Shown here: positions 43,256 through 52,845 of the stretch, in pieces
Position numbering within the stretch: position 1 is the stretch's first letter
How the letters are laid out: each line of letters opens with the position of its first letter
Assembly: GCF_002843175.1 (NCBI RefSeq)
Contig: NZ_PJEO01000009.1
Span: forward strand, 43,013-107,012
From: Confluentibacter flavum
GTDB lineage: Bacteria; Bacteroidota; Bacteroidia; Flavobacteriales; Flavobacteriaceae
Direction of reading: 5' to 3'
DNA: 64,000 bases
Translations under genes and position numbers: made by a program
Notes under the pieces: model-generated
Databases searched by the model: none
What the model saw: only the letters and a program-made list of their open reading frames with translations
Told to the model about the DNA's origin: nothing

Positions 43256-44614
43256 TTATAGCGTATTGAACTTTGGTGAGTTAAGTTTATTAAATTTTTT
43301 AAGTGAAAAAAGATTGATCATTACAAAGTAGACTATTAATGGAAAAAAAGGAACACAAAATCTGGAATTTGAACCATAAACAACCAGTGCTTGCGCTAAA
43401 GACCCTGACAAAATAATGGCCACCAGTAATAGATCTAAATCGAATATTTTAAATTTAGTTTGAATAAAGTGATATATTTTTTTTATTGCAAAACCTAAAA
43501 ATAAAATATTTATACCTATTAATAGGTATTGCTGAAAGGAATACCACAAACGGTAGGCCCATTTTTCTACAAATTTGTTATGTATATATCCGGTTCGCCA
43601 AAAAAACAAAGACGTTCCCCAAAAATCTGTCCAGGAGACAACAACTTGTTTAAGATATAAATCGGGATACTTCTTAAATAAATCAATTGAAATTCTACCA
43701 AGTTCGTTTGATAAATCTGGACCAGAAAGTTTTGTTTTTTCCTTTAATTCATTCCATGCATACCAAACCGTCATAGGGTTTTTTCGATCTGATTTGTACA
43801 TAGGGTTTAATTCTCGGTGCTTCACCAAAATATCACGTATAAGTTTATCCTCTTCAGGGGCTTTTTCAAAAAAGGGCGTAGCTGTTTGTGATAGGTTTAC
43901 TCCTAAATAATACGTGCTTGCAAAATAGCCCATGTTCTTTTCGTTTAATGAGCACCAACCATAAAAACTTAACAAGGGTACTATTAATAATGTTGTTGCT
44001 TTGAGAATAATTTTTCTGAATCCAAAATGGAAATTTTTTACAAAATAAAAAATAAAAACTCCAATAGGAACATAAATAAATATGGGTTTTGTTATATATA
44101 GAAAACTTAAAATCACGGATAGAATAACTAGGTATTTTATGGAAGTAGTTGGTTCCAGCACGTTAAATTTTTCAATAAACCAAAAGGACAATAACACCAA
44201 AAACAGCGTCAAGGTTTCAGATAAGATGGCAAATTCAAAAAACAGGATATGTATAAAAGAAGCCATAATAAATGTAATCCAAAACGATACCGCTTTGCTT
44301 TTTGTGGTCATTTTACTGAAATCATAAATTAGGACGATATTGAACAATCCCATAATCATCTGAAAAAAAGCCGTGAGGTAAAGGTTTCCTCCAGCTATGG
44401 CAATAAGTAATGGAAAACCTGGCGTTCGCTCACCTGTATAATTATCTAAACTTAAATTTGATATAAACGTTGATAAATCTATATACCCTTTGGAATCGGG
44501 ATAAAGCGTAATGGCATTATAAAAAATATAAATAAGAAGTCTTAAAATAGCCCCATAAATTAATAGGCATGAAAGGGGACGATTTAAACAATAATGATAA
44601 AATTTCTTAAACAT
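43256..44614 (-). CDS. GT39/ArnT-like membrane glycosyltransferase (GT-C)
   Basis: 452 residues with about ten transmembrane helices. The first periplasmic loop contains the acidic motif LYPDSKGYIDL and then ERTPGFPLLIAIAGG, typical of GT-C enzymes that use polyprenyl-phosphate sugars. LNLSQTATPFF-like and late charged loops follow. The next gene upstream encodes a polyprenyl-phosphate glycosyltransferase with 8 bases of overlap, giving a two-gene unit for adding a side sugar on the periplasmic side, in the way known for ArnC/ArnT and Gtr systems. Confidence 0.8.
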   Translation of the reverse strand: MFKKFYHYCLNRPLSCLLIYGAILRLLIYIFYNAITLYPDSKGYIDLSTFISNLSLDNYTGERTPGFPLLIAIAGGNLYLTAFFQMIMGLFNIVLIYDFSKMTTKSKAVSFWITFIMASFIHILFFEFAILSETLTLFLVLLSFWFIEKFNVLEPTTSIKYLVILSVILSFLYITKPIFIYVPIGVFIFYFVKNFHFGFRKIILKATTLLIVPLLSFYGWCSLNEKNMGYFASTYYLGVNLSQTATPFFEKAPEEDKLIRDILVKHRELNPMYKSDRKNPMTVWYAWNELKEKTKLSGPDLSNELGRISIDLFKKYPDLYLKQVVVSWTDFWGTSLFFWRTGYIHNKFVEKWAYRLWYSFQQYLLIGINILFLGFAIKKIYHFIQTKFKIFDLDLLLVAIILSGSLAQALVVYGSNSRFCVPFFPLIVYFVMINLFSLKKFNKLNSPKFNTL

Positions 44615-45347
44615 TTTGGCGTCTATTATAGTTGTTATATATGTTTAATAAGTCAAAAGGGATATTTATAAAATCAATAAATTTAATTTTGGAATCGCCT
44701 TTGTCATGCCATTTTAGTAAGGGAATTTCAATAACTGAATCATTACAATAATTTTCACCTTTTAATTTGATTACACGTAACAGTAATTCTACATCAAATA
44801 ACCATTTACTTACAAAAGGATCCTTAAATAAATCAATAGCAAGGGGAGTAGCCATTAATTTTGCACCACATTGTGTATCATAAACTGGAATTTTTAAAAT
44901 AAATGCACTCACAAATGTTGCTAAGATGCGTCCAAAAATATGTCTAAAAAGATTTCTTTTTATAATAGAACCCAATTTTTTTATTCTTGAACCCATTATG
45001 AATTTGGTATCAGGTGTTATAAATGTTGTTAACCGCAGCATTTCATGTAACGAGGTCGATAAATCGGCATCCAAATAGCCCAAATAGGCATATTTTGAAT
45101 GGTCTAAATTTAATACAGCATACCTGATGGCCTCTGCTTTACCCATATTATTTTCAAGATTTATAACAGTAATATTGGATAGTTTGGTTTTTAAATTGGT
45201 TAACATTATGAAGGTATTGTCTGTGCTACCATCATTTACAAAACAAAAATCTATATTTTCAAAGTAGTTAAAATTGCCTAAAAATTCATTGATAGGGAAT
45301 CTGTTTTCTTCATTATAACAAGGAATTATGACACCTATTTTTTGCAT
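44607..45347 (-). CDS. Polyprenyl-phosphate glycosyltransferase, GT2 (DPM/ALG5-like)
   Basis: 246 residues. GVIIPCYNEENRF, VNDGSTDNTF and YLGYLDADLSTSLHEM (DxD) are followed by MGSRIKKLGSIIKRN and YDTQCGAKLMATPLAIDLF, the signature of DPM1/ALG5-type enzymes that make polyprenyl-phosphate sugars. No C-terminal transmembrane helices as in some relatives. It overlaps both the GT39-like gene (8 bases) and the methyltransferase gene (13 bases), which supports joint function in periplasmic glycosylation. Confidence 0.88.
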   Translation of the reverse strand: MQKIGVIIPCYNEENRFPINEFLGNFNYFENIDFCFVNDGSTDNTFIMLTNLKTKLSNITVINLENNMGKAEAIRYAVLNLDHSKYAYLGYLDADLSTSLHEMLRLTTFITPDTKFIMGSRIKKLGSIIKRNLFRHIFGRILATFVSAFILKIPVYDTQCGAKLMATPLAIDLFKDPFVSKWLFDVELLLRVIKLKGENYCNDSVIEIPLLKWHDKGDSKIKFIDFINIPFDLLNIYNNYNRRQNV

Positions 45348-46114
45348 ATTATATAATTAGACAAACCGATTGGTTTTAAATGTATTTTTTCTAAAAATGT
45401 GGTTATTGAAAAGTCTAATATAAGTATATTTTTATACAAAATGGTAATGGGCAAACCTTTGTTCCATGAAGCTATTGCCGTTGTATTTGCTTTTGGTTTA
45501 AAAATAAGTTCGCGCAATTTTAAAATATAACGTGGCACTAGTAAGGAGCTAAAAAAATAGCCTTTTTGAACTGTTTTTAAGCCAGCTTTTAATGTTGCAT
45601 TCTCCAAAGACCTATTGGTGTAGCGTCTGTAATGACCTAAAATAACATCATGATGTGTGAACAGGCTTTGAAAAGCCGGAACTGTAATAAGCATTTTTGA
45701 TTTTGAATTAAATTGATCCAATTTTTCAATTTGGACTAAAAATTCCACATCATATTTTACATGTTCCATAACATCCAAAATTAAAATAAATGAAATTTCT
45801 GATTCTATTTGTGTGATGGCTTCTTTTAAATTATTGAACACTTTGATTTTTGAGTTCTTATATTTTTTAGAATAAAATAATAATTGCTTTTCTGTAAATG
45901 CATTGTCTATACAATAAAAAGTACTATTTGGGATTCGCACCATTAATTGTTCTGCTACATAGGTGTCCCCACAACCAATATCTAGAAAGACTAAAGCCTT
46001 ATTAAGATCAAGGCACTTTATTATTTTCTTATGGATGAATTCCAACCTTGCTTGCTCCCATGGATGTCTTGAGTTTTTATTCTTTTTTTGTTCAGATAAT
46101 TCTTTTAAATCCAT
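45335..46114 (-). CDS. Class I SAM-dependent methyltransferase
   Basis: 259 residues. Motif I is FLDIGCGDTYVAEQL, with YCIDNAFTEKQ as the acidic second strand, ILILDVMEHVKYDVEFL and LITVPAFQSLFTHHDVILGHYRRYT as the catalytic region, common in methyltransferase-11/23 proteins next to DPM-type genes. First gene of the minus-strand block; its start lies in a 278-bp divergent gap shared with asnB. Its likely target is a lipid-linked sugar. Confidence 0.85.
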   Translation of the reverse strand: MDLKELSEQKKNKNSRHPWEQARLEFIHKKIIKCLDLNKALVFLDIGCGDTYVAEQLMVRIPNSTFYCIDNAFTEKQLLFYSKKYKNSKIKVFNNLKEAITQIESEISFILILDVMEHVKYDVEFLVQIEKLDQFNSKSKMLITVPAFQSLFTHHDVILGHYRRYTNRSLENATLKAGLKTVQKGYFFSSLLVPRYILKLRELIFKPKANTTAIASWNKGLPITILYKNILILDFSITTFLEKIHLKPIGLSNYIICKK

Positions 46115-46346
46115 AGTCTAATTTCAATAAATAAATACTTTTTTGCATTATGATAATAAATATATTGCGTTTTTGTCTTAAACGAACTATTTAGTTACTC
46201 AAGCTCATAAAAAGTTGCAACGACCAAATTTAAAAATTCTAAATGGCATGCTTACATTTATTATGATTACTTTCATCGGTTTAAGCTATTAAAAAAGATG
46301 TCTAAAAATATGATTGGAAGTGTATTGCCAAAGCCACAGAAGATTT

Positions 46347-46354
46347 TATCTTTA
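46347..46354 (+). promoter_or_regulatory. Predicted promoter for the asnB-led operon
   Basis: TATCTTTA with TTG (46325-46327) 19 bases upstream, close to the Bacteroidota consensus in both boxes and spacing. It lies 38 bases before the asnB ATG in the divergent gap. No clear minus-strand box was found in the same gap. Confidence 0.45.
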
Positions 46355-46392
46355 TTACATAATTATTATTTAGAATAGAATACTATTATTTT

Positions 46393-48240
46393 ATGTGTGG
46401 ATTTTTAGGAGAAGTTAACGATGCCTTATTAGATAAACATAGTTTTAAAAAACTATTGGATTTAAGTATTCGCAGAGGTCCAGACCAGCAAGGTTTTTGG
46501 ACAAGTAGAATATGCCAGATTGGATTTAATCGTTTAGCCATATTAGATGTAACAGAAAATGGAAACCAACCAATAATGAGTCCAAATGGAAAGTTTATAT
46601 TGGTTTTTAATGGAGAAATATATAATTATAAAGAACTTCAGCATCGTTATAGTATAAAAGAAAGCGACCTTCGTTCAACTTCCGATGGTGAGATATTAAG
46701 TCATTTAATAGGGAAAATGCCCGTTAAGGAATTCGCAAAAGTATTGAATGGCATGTTTGCTATAACCATATGGAATATTGAAAGTGAAGAGGTTTATTTG
46801 ATAAGAGATTTTGCTGGGATAAAACCCTTATTTTATGGGTTATCAAAATCGGGAATTGTTTTTGCATCTCAATTCGACCAGATTTTTAAACACCCAAATT
46901 TTAACACCAAAAAGTTGAGACCAGACATAATGAAAGAGTTTTTAGGTCTGGGATATATGTCTGCTCCAAACACAGTTTTTGAAAATATGTATCAAGTAAA
47001 TCCTGGCCAAATTATAATATGGAGCTATCAAACAAGGGCCATAAAATCAAAAATTAATTATTTTAATTGGAGTGTAAATCCTTCCAAACTAGATTCTTTA
47101 AAATCAACATATCAAGATTTTACTAAAGAGATGCAACATGTGGTCATGAATCAATTACGGTCAGATGTGCCTATTGCCACGTTTTTAAGCTCTGGCTATG
47201 ATAGTTCTTTGGTTTCAACGTTTGCCAAACAACATAAAAGCAATATTAAAGCATTTACATACGGTATAAGTGACTCAAAACTTGACGAATCAAAGCATGC
47301 AAAAGCCTATGCAAAACATCTTGGGATTACTCATGTTATTGAAAAGGATAGTAAAGATGATTTATTGTCAAATGTTGATGTACATTTTAAAAGTATATCA
47401 GAACCCTTTGGAGATTATAGTTCAGTACCGTCATTTTTAATCACTAAAAAAGCAAAAAAATACGCAACCGTTATGTTATCAGGAGATGGGGGAGATGAAT
47501 TGTTTTGGGGGTATCCTCGTTTTCGAAAATCACTTAACCAGGCGCATTGGTTCAAATACCCAATTTGGTTGCGCCAATTTTTAATCCCTATATTTAGGGT
47601 AAAAGACAAAAACCTTTCTTCTGCTTTAACGGTTGTAAAAAAGTTTTCTGATTGGATTTTAAACAAGCAAACTCATTTTACAGGATTGGATAAGTTAATG
47701 CCTAATTATGAATTTTCTAAAGATTTAAAAAAGCTTTATGACATACATGACACCTTAGATAAACCACATGTTTTACAATATCTTAAGAAAAATGAATTTT
47801 ACGCCCATATGCAGCGCACCTTAAGAAAAATTGATTTAACTAGTATGGCAAATAGTTTAGAGGTCCGTGTTCCTTTTTTAGATAAGCAAATGATTGCATT
47901 TAGCAATTCCATAATTTCAGAGTTTACAATAACACACAATCGACCTAAACTAATTTTAAAAGATGCCCTTTATGAGTACATTCCTATAGAGATGGTTGAA
48001 AAAGAGAAAAAAGGATTTACAGTGCCTATAAAAGATTGGTTAAAGAATGATTTAAAAGCCGATTTTATAAAAACAGTTATTAATACACCTTTTTATGGCG
48101 AGGACTATATAGATATACCTGTTTTGCATACTTTAGTACAAGACTTCTATAAAAATACACAAAAAGTGGATCCTTGGGGTTTATGGCATTTATATGCATG
48201 GCAGAAATGGGCAATTCAGAATAAATTAGTTAGCAATTGA
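46393..48240 (+). CDS. asnB: Asparagine synthase (glutamine-hydrolysing) family amidotransferase
   Basis: 615 residues with both domains. Cys2 of MCGFLGEVND is the glutaminase nucleophile; RGPDQQGFW, NRLAILDV and FNGEIYNY complete that domain (about 1-215). The synthase domain has the PP-loop as FLSSGYDSSLV (commonly SGGLDS), then LSGDGGDELFWGYPRF and LTSMANSLEVRVPFLD. In polysaccharide loci such enzymes often amidate uronic acids (WbpS-like) rather than make free asparagine, and the altered PP-loop and location favour that. It starts a plus-strand operon reaching to 58306. Confidence 0.9.
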   Translation: MCGFLGEVNDALLDKHSFKKLLDLSIRRGPDQQGFWTSRICQIGFNRLAILDVTENGNQPIMSPNGKFILVFNGEIYNYKELQHRYSIKESDLRSTSDGEILSHLIGKMPVKEFAKVLNGMFAITIWNIESEEVYLIRDFAGIKPLFYGLSKSGIVFASQFDQIFKHPNFNTKKLRPDIMKEFLGLGYMSAPNTVFENMYQVNPGQIIIWSYQTRAIKSKINYFNWSVNPSKLDSLKSTYQDFTKEMQHVVMNQLRSDVPIATFLSSGYDSSLVSTFAKQHKSNIKAFTYGISDSKLDESKHAKAYAKHLGITHVIEKDSKDDLLSNVDVHFKSISEPFGDYSSVPSFLITKKAKKYATVMLSGDGGDELFWGYPRFRKSLNQAHWFKYPIWLRQFLIPIFRVKDKNLSSALTVVKKFSDWILNKQTHFTGLDKLMPNYEFSKDLKKLYDIHDTLDKPHVLQYLKKNEFYAHMQRTLRKIDLTSMANSLEVRVPFLDKQMIAFSNSIISEFTITHNRPKLILKDALYEYIPIEMVEKEKKGFTVPIKDWLKNDLKADFIKTVINTPFYGEDYIDIPVLHTLVQDFYKNTQKVDPWGLWHLYAWQKWAIQNKLVSN

Positions 48241-49190
48241 AAGGATTAAGCATTATAACCCCTCATTTTAATGACTCTAAAGGGTTAGAACAGCTATATC
48301 AGTTGTTGAAAGATCAAACAGTTGAAAAATGGGAATGGATTATTGTTGACGATTGTTCTTCTGAAATTGAGAAGAATAAAACAACTAGGGTTTTTAATAA
48401 CATTAATGATAAAAGAGTACAAATAATTTTTAACGCAGAAAAAACAAATGCATCTGTCTGCAGAAATAAAGGTATTGAATTTTGTAGTTATGAAAAATTA
48501 GTTTTTTTAGACTCAGATGATAAAATAGCCTTAAATTTTGTGGAAAATCGTTGTATTGAAATTTTGGATTTTACTGTTTTTAAGAACATGGTAGTAGTAG
48601 ATCAAGAGGGTAATGGTGTAGAGTCTAATGCTTCAAATTCTGAATATTTAAACCACTTTTTAAATGCAAATTTTATTTGGCAGACAACCGCCATCTTATG
48701 GAATAAAGCTTTTTTGCTTAAAATTGGTGGATTTAATCCAAAACTTACACGATTACAAGATGTAGAACTGTCTATACGTGCCTTATTTAAAAGCAATAAT
48801 TATATGGTTTTAAATAATTCGGTTGATTTTTATTATTGCGTTTCAAACATAAGGAATAGACAAAATTTTGTACAACCTGTTTGTGAGTCAGTACATTATT
48901 TGGTGTCAAATATATTAGAGACTTATAATTTGAATAAAGAACAAAAATATTTGGTTAGAGCCTATTATTTTATGTGCACAAAGTACTTAGAACGTTCAGA
49001 AAATAGACGTCATATTGAATTTGTAAAACCAAATTTAAGATTGTTTTATAAGAAAGATTATTTGGGTTTTTCAGGTTATGCAATGGGTAGCTTTTTATTG
49101 AATTTGTACCAATTTCGTTTGATATCAGGCTCGACTTTTTTGAGGTTAAATCGGTATTTTTTCAAAACGCAAGTAGCAAGTAATGACTAA
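48237..49190 (+). CDS. GT2 family glycosyltransferase
   Basis: 317 residues, TTG start that overlaps the asnB stop (TTGA). LSIITPHFNDSKGLEQLYQ, IIVDDCSSEIEKNKT and KLVFLDSDDKIALNF (DxD) form the GT-A core; GGFNPKLTRLQDVELSIRAL is the catalytic-base region. Belongs to the GT2 subgroup common in capsule loci. No membrane segment. Overlaps the next gene by 8 bases. Confidence 0.9.
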   Translation: MKGLSIITPHFNDSKGLEQLYQLLKDQTVEKWEWIIVDDCSSEIEKNKTTRVFNNINDKRVQIIFNAEKTNASVCRNKGIEFCSYEKLVFLDSDDKIALNFVENRCIEILDFTVFKNMVVVDQEGNGVESNASNSEYLNHFLNANFIWQTTAILWNKAFLLKIGGFNPKLTRLQDVELSIRALFKSNNYMVLNNSVDFYYCVSNIRNRQNFVQPVCESVHYLVSNILETYNLNKEQKYLVRAYYFMCTKYLERSENRRHIEFVKPNLRLFYKKDYLGFSGYAMGSFLLNLYQFRLISGSTFLRLNRYFFKTQVASND

Positions 49191-50265
49191 AAAAATTAGA
49201 GTCTTATATACCATTCCAAATTTTGATACAGCGGGAAGCGGTAAAGTGCTTTACGATCTTGCTAAAGGTCTAGATAAGACCAAATTTGACGTTATTATCG
49301 CTTGTAAACACAATAAAGGTGATTTTTTTAAAGAGGTACAAGCGTTAGGTTTACCCATACATTTTATAGATGCTAAAGTACCTTTACGGCCTTATTTTAA
49401 TTTAATTTATCGCCTAAAACCTTATAAAGATTTTTTAAAAGAGCAATCCATAGATATTGTACATTCCTGGAATTGGAGTAGCGATTGGAGTGAAGTATTA
49501 GCATCAAGATTAGGAGGCGTTACATTTGTTTTTACAAAAAAAGCGATGAGCTGGGGGAATTTACATTGGAAATTAAAAAGCTTTCTTAGCAACTTTATTA
49601 TTACTACAAACGCAGAGATGACCGATTTCTTTCCATACAAAAAGCAACAACGACTTATTCCTTTTGGTTTGGATACAGCATATTATAATTCAGAATTGTT
49701 TTTAAAAAGGGACAGCAATTCAAAATTTAAAATTGTAACCGTTGCAAATCTTGTTAAGGTAAAAGGGATAGAGACACTTTTAAGAGCCATTAAAATCACT
49801 CAGAAACCTGATATTTTTTTAGATGTGATTGGAGATGATACAGATGAATATGCCGGTTATTTAAAGCAGATGGTTACAGATTTAGATATAGAGAATCAAG
49901 TTTCTTTTTTAGGAAAACAGAACGATGTACGTCCTTTTTTAGCGCAGTCAGATTTATATATAATTCCGAGTAAAAAAGAAGGTATGCCTATGGCTTTGGT
50001 AGAAGCTATGACTATGCAACTGCCTGTTCTAGGTTCTAACATTCCAGGAGTGAATTATGTGTTAAAAGATTTTAGCGAATTATTATACGAGACGAACAAC
50101 GCGAAAGCATTGAGCATTAAAATTCTGGAGATATATGATAAACCCTTAGATGAAAGACAAGCAATAGGGAAAAAACTTAGAGATTATTGTTTGACACATT
50201 TCTCTCTAAATTCTTTTATTGAGTCACACGAAACCTTATATTTCAAACTTGCAGGAAAAAACTAA
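49183..50265 (+). CDS. GT4 family glycosyltransferase
   Basis: 360-residue GT-B enzyme. IPNFDTAGSGKVLYDLAKGL near the N-terminus is the acceptor-side glycine-rich loop. FKIVTVANLVKVKGIETLL and PSKKEGMPMALVEAMTMQLP (E-x7-E) form the donor site. It probably transfers a hexose or deoxyhexose to the lipid-linked chain. The 3' end overlaps the start of the following Asn-synthase-like gene. Confidence 0.92.
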   Translation: MTKKIRVLYTIPNFDTAGSGKVLYDLAKGLDKTKFDVIIACKHNKGDFFKEVQALGLPIHFIDAKVPLRPYFNLIYRLKPYKDFLKEQSIDIVHSWNWSSDWSEVLASRLGGVTFVFTKKAMSWGNLHWKLKSFLSNFIITTNAEMTDFFPYKKQQRLIPFGLDTAYYNSELFLKRDSNSKFKIVTVANLVKVKGIETLLRAIKITQKPDIFLDVIGDDTDEYAGYLKQMVTDLDIENQVSFLGKQNDVRPFLAQSDLYIIPSKKEGMPMALVEAMTMQLPVLGSNIPGVNYVLKDFSELLYETNNAKALSIKILEIYDKPLDERQAIGKKLRDYCLTHFSLNSFIESHETLYFKLAGKN

Positions 50266-51661
50266 TATATCGAAAATTAAAACTGAAATTATTCCCGTAA
50301 AGCAACGCTTTGTAGGTGAAAAAATAACACTCAATAAAGAAGCTATTTGTGTGTTCGCTGCGACTGGTTTCTTTTTAGATCAAGACACCTATTTTAAAGA
50401 ACAAAACGTTTTAAAACCAGCGTGTAAGTATGAGATTAATAATGAAACCCAAACGATTCTCTCGGAAACCTCTTATTTTAAATGGCATTATTCTCCAGTA
50501 GAACGATCTTTTACTGAAATTGTTGATGAATTTGCCCAGTTATTTGAAACCATCATTAAAGAACAAGTTGGCGATACTAACGTCATTTTACCGCTTTCTG
50601 GAGGGTTGGATAGTAGAACGCAGGCGGTTGCTTTAAAACATCTTAATATTCCTGTAAATACGTATAGCTATAAATTTCAAGATGGCCATGATGAAACCTA
50701 TTACGGGAAACAAATAGCTACGGTTTGTAATTTCCCATTTCAAGCGATGATCGTACCGAAAGGCTATTTATGGAATGCTGTAGACGAATTGGCTAGTATG
50801 ACTGGTTGTTATTCAGAGTTTACGCACGCTCGTCAAATGGCTTTTATAAACCAATATGAGGTTTTAGGAGATGTTTTTAGTCTAGGTCATTGGGGCGACG
50901 TTTTGTTTGATGATATGAAGGTTGACGATAATTTATCTTTTGAAAATCAAGTGTCATTTCTAGTAAAGAAGATAGTTAAAAGAGGCGGTTTAGAATTAGC
51001 AGACTCTTTATGGAAGGATTGGCAACTTAAAGGTGCTTTCGCAGATTATTTAAAAGCACGTGTTTCAGATTTGCTTACAGCCATTAATATACCTGAAAAC
51101 GCCAATGCTCAAATTCGAGCCTTTAAAAGCTTGTATTGGGCACCGCGTTGGACCAGTATTAATTTATCAATCTTTAAAGCTAAAAAGCCAATAACGTTGC
51201 CTTATTATGATGATAGAATGTGCGCTTTTATTTGCTCTGTTCCAGAAAAATATTTGGCAGGCAGACAAATTCAAATAGCCTATATTAAAAAACGCATGCC
51301 AGCATTGGCTAAACTAACTTGGGAAGCGCAACGCCCTTTTAATTTGTATACATACACATACAATCATTTGCCATGGAATTTACCGTATCGCGTATATAAT
51401 AAGTTAGGTCGTATAGCTTCTAATAATAAATATATACAACGCAATTGGGAGCTGCAATTTTTGGGTAGCGAAAACGAAAACCAATTGGAAAACAGACTTT
51501 TTAATACGCCAGGATTTTCGAGCATGATTTCTACTGAGATTCCACAACAATTTTATAATTTATTTAAGACTAAGGATCAGGTTTTTTATTCGCATGCTGT
51601 TAGTATGTTACTTACTTTATCCTTATTTTCATCAAAAGAATTAAAAAGCACTAAAAACTGA
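50249..51661 (+). CDS. Asparagine synthase-like protein lacking a glutaminase domain
   Basis: About 470 residues. The synthase domain is present with the canonical PP-loop ILPLSGGLDSRTQAVAL near residue 120, but the N-terminal part (FVGEKITLNKEAICVFAATGFFLD) has no catalytic Cys2 and is not a normal glutamine amidotransferase domain. It could use free ammonia, or, like beta-lactam synthetase relatives, form another amide bond after adenylating a carboxylate. It is the second such gene in the operon. No ATG is available; I chose TTG 50249, and TTG 50219 is an alternative. Followed 3 bases later by a GT4 gene. Confidence 0.82.
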   Translation: MQEKTNISKIKTEIIPVKQRFVGEKITLNKEAICVFAATGFFLDQDTYFKEQNVLKPACKYEINNETQTILSETSYFKWHYSPVERSFTEIVDEFAQLFETIIKEQVGDTNVILPLSGGLDSRTQAVALKHLNIPVNTYSYKFQDGHDETYYGKQIATVCNFPFQAMIVPKGYLWNAVDELASMTGCYSEFTHARQMAFINQYEVLGDVFSLGHWGDVLFDDMKVDDNLSFENQVSFLVKKIVKRGGLELADSLWKDWQLKGAFADYLKARVSDLLTAINIPENANAQIRAFKSLYWAPRWTSINLSIFKAKKPITLPYYDDRMCAFICSVPEKYLAGRQIQIAYIKKRMPALAKLTWEAQRPFNLYTYTYNHLPWNLPYRVYNKLGRIASNNKYIQRNWELQFLGSENENQLENRLFNTPGFSSMISTEIPQQFYNLFKTKDQVFYSHAVSMLLTLSLFSSKELKSTKN

Positions 51662-51663
51662 TT

Positions 51664-52845
51664 TTGAAGAAACCAATAACAGTAGCCATATATTCAGGAG
51701 TTAGTAAAAGCACTACTTTTATTGAACGCTTAATTAAAGGTTTGATTGAAAGCCATGTGAAGGTACTGGTTTTTGGAGTTGACAATGGTAAATCTTTTTA
51801 TTCTGAATCTGTAAAATATTATACGTATAGGGGTAAAGTAAACAAGCTTTTTAGATTGTGCAAGTACACATTATTGCTATCACTATTTAAACCTAAAGAC
51901 AAAAAAAGGTTAGATGAAATTATTAAGGCCAATACTCATGAACCTAAGTATTTGTTACGTTTAAAGTATTATCCGGTTTTATTTTATAAGCCTGATATTT
52001 TTCATTTACAATGGGCAAAAAGCATAGAAGATTGGGTTTGGGTGCAGGAATTTGGAATGAAATTAGTTGTAAGTTTAAGAGGTACTCATATTACCATAAG
52101 CCCAATAGGAAATGATTATTGGGCAGATTTATACACCCATCTATTTCCACAAGTTGATGGATTTCATGCCGTGTCCAAATCTATGTCATTAGAAGCTCAA
52201 AAATATAGAGCATTACCATCAAAAATTAAAATAATCTACAGTGGGTTACTTTTAGATGATATGATGTTCCTGCCCAAAACAGTAAAAAAAGAGCCTTTAA
52301 AAATACTTTCTGTAGGGCGTTCTCATTGGACAAAAGGATATCATCATGCTCTTGACGCTATGAAATTATTGAAAGAGCGGCATATTTATTTCCATTATAC
52401 CATTATTGGTGTAGATGATGATGAAGAACTTCTTTTTCAAAGATCACAACTGGATATAGAAAACGATGTTACTTTTAAAAGCGAATTGCCTTTTGAGGCT
52501 GTTTTAAAATCTATTCAAGCCGTAGATGTTTTGTTACTGCCGAGTTTGGAAGAAGGCATTGCCAATGTTGTTTTGGAAGCTATGGCCTTGGGTACTTTAG
52601 TTGTTTCAACGGATTGTGGAGGCATGGACGAGGTTATAAAAGACAAAGAAAATGGGTTTTTAATACCTATTAGAAATCCTTCAGAAATGGCTTCAGCTAT
52701 ACAAAACGTATCTCAATTGACATTGGACGATTATTCTAAATTGACAAAAGCAGCTAGGGTTTCTATTGAGCAACAACATCATATTAAAAAGATGATTGTT
52801 GATATGAAAGCGTTATACCATGGTGTTTTAAATGATAAATTATGA
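51664..52845 (+). CDS. GT4 family glycosyltransferase
   Basis: 393 residues, TTG start. IYSGVSKSTTFIERLIKGL is the N-terminal loop; VSLRGTHITI lies in the middle; KILSVGRSHWTKGYHHALDAM and PSLEEGIANVVLEAMALGT (E-x7-E) form the donor domain. It is closely similar in layout to the next gene (shared HYTIIG and GGMDEV/EGLSEN regions), so the two may be old duplicates. Overlaps it as ATGA. Confidence 0.9.
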   Translation: MKKPITVAIYSGVSKSTTFIERLIKGLIESHVKVLVFGVDNGKSFYSESVKYYTYRGKVNKLFRLCKYTLLLSLFKPKDKKRLDEIIKANTHEPKYLLRLKYYPVLFYKPDIFHLQWAKSIEDWVWVQEFGMKLVVSLRGTHITISPIGNDYWADLYTHLFPQVDGFHAVSKSMSLEAQKYRALPSKIKIIYSGLLLDDMMFLPKTVKKEPLKILSVGRSHWTKGYHHALDAMKLLKERHIYFHYTIIGVDDDEELLFQRSQLDIENDVTFKSELPFEAVLKSIQAVDVLLLPSLEEGIANVVLEAMALGTLVVSTDCGGMDEVIKDKENGFLIPIRNPSEMASAIQNVSQLTLDDYSKLTKAARVSIEQQHHIKKMIVDMKALYHGVLNDKL

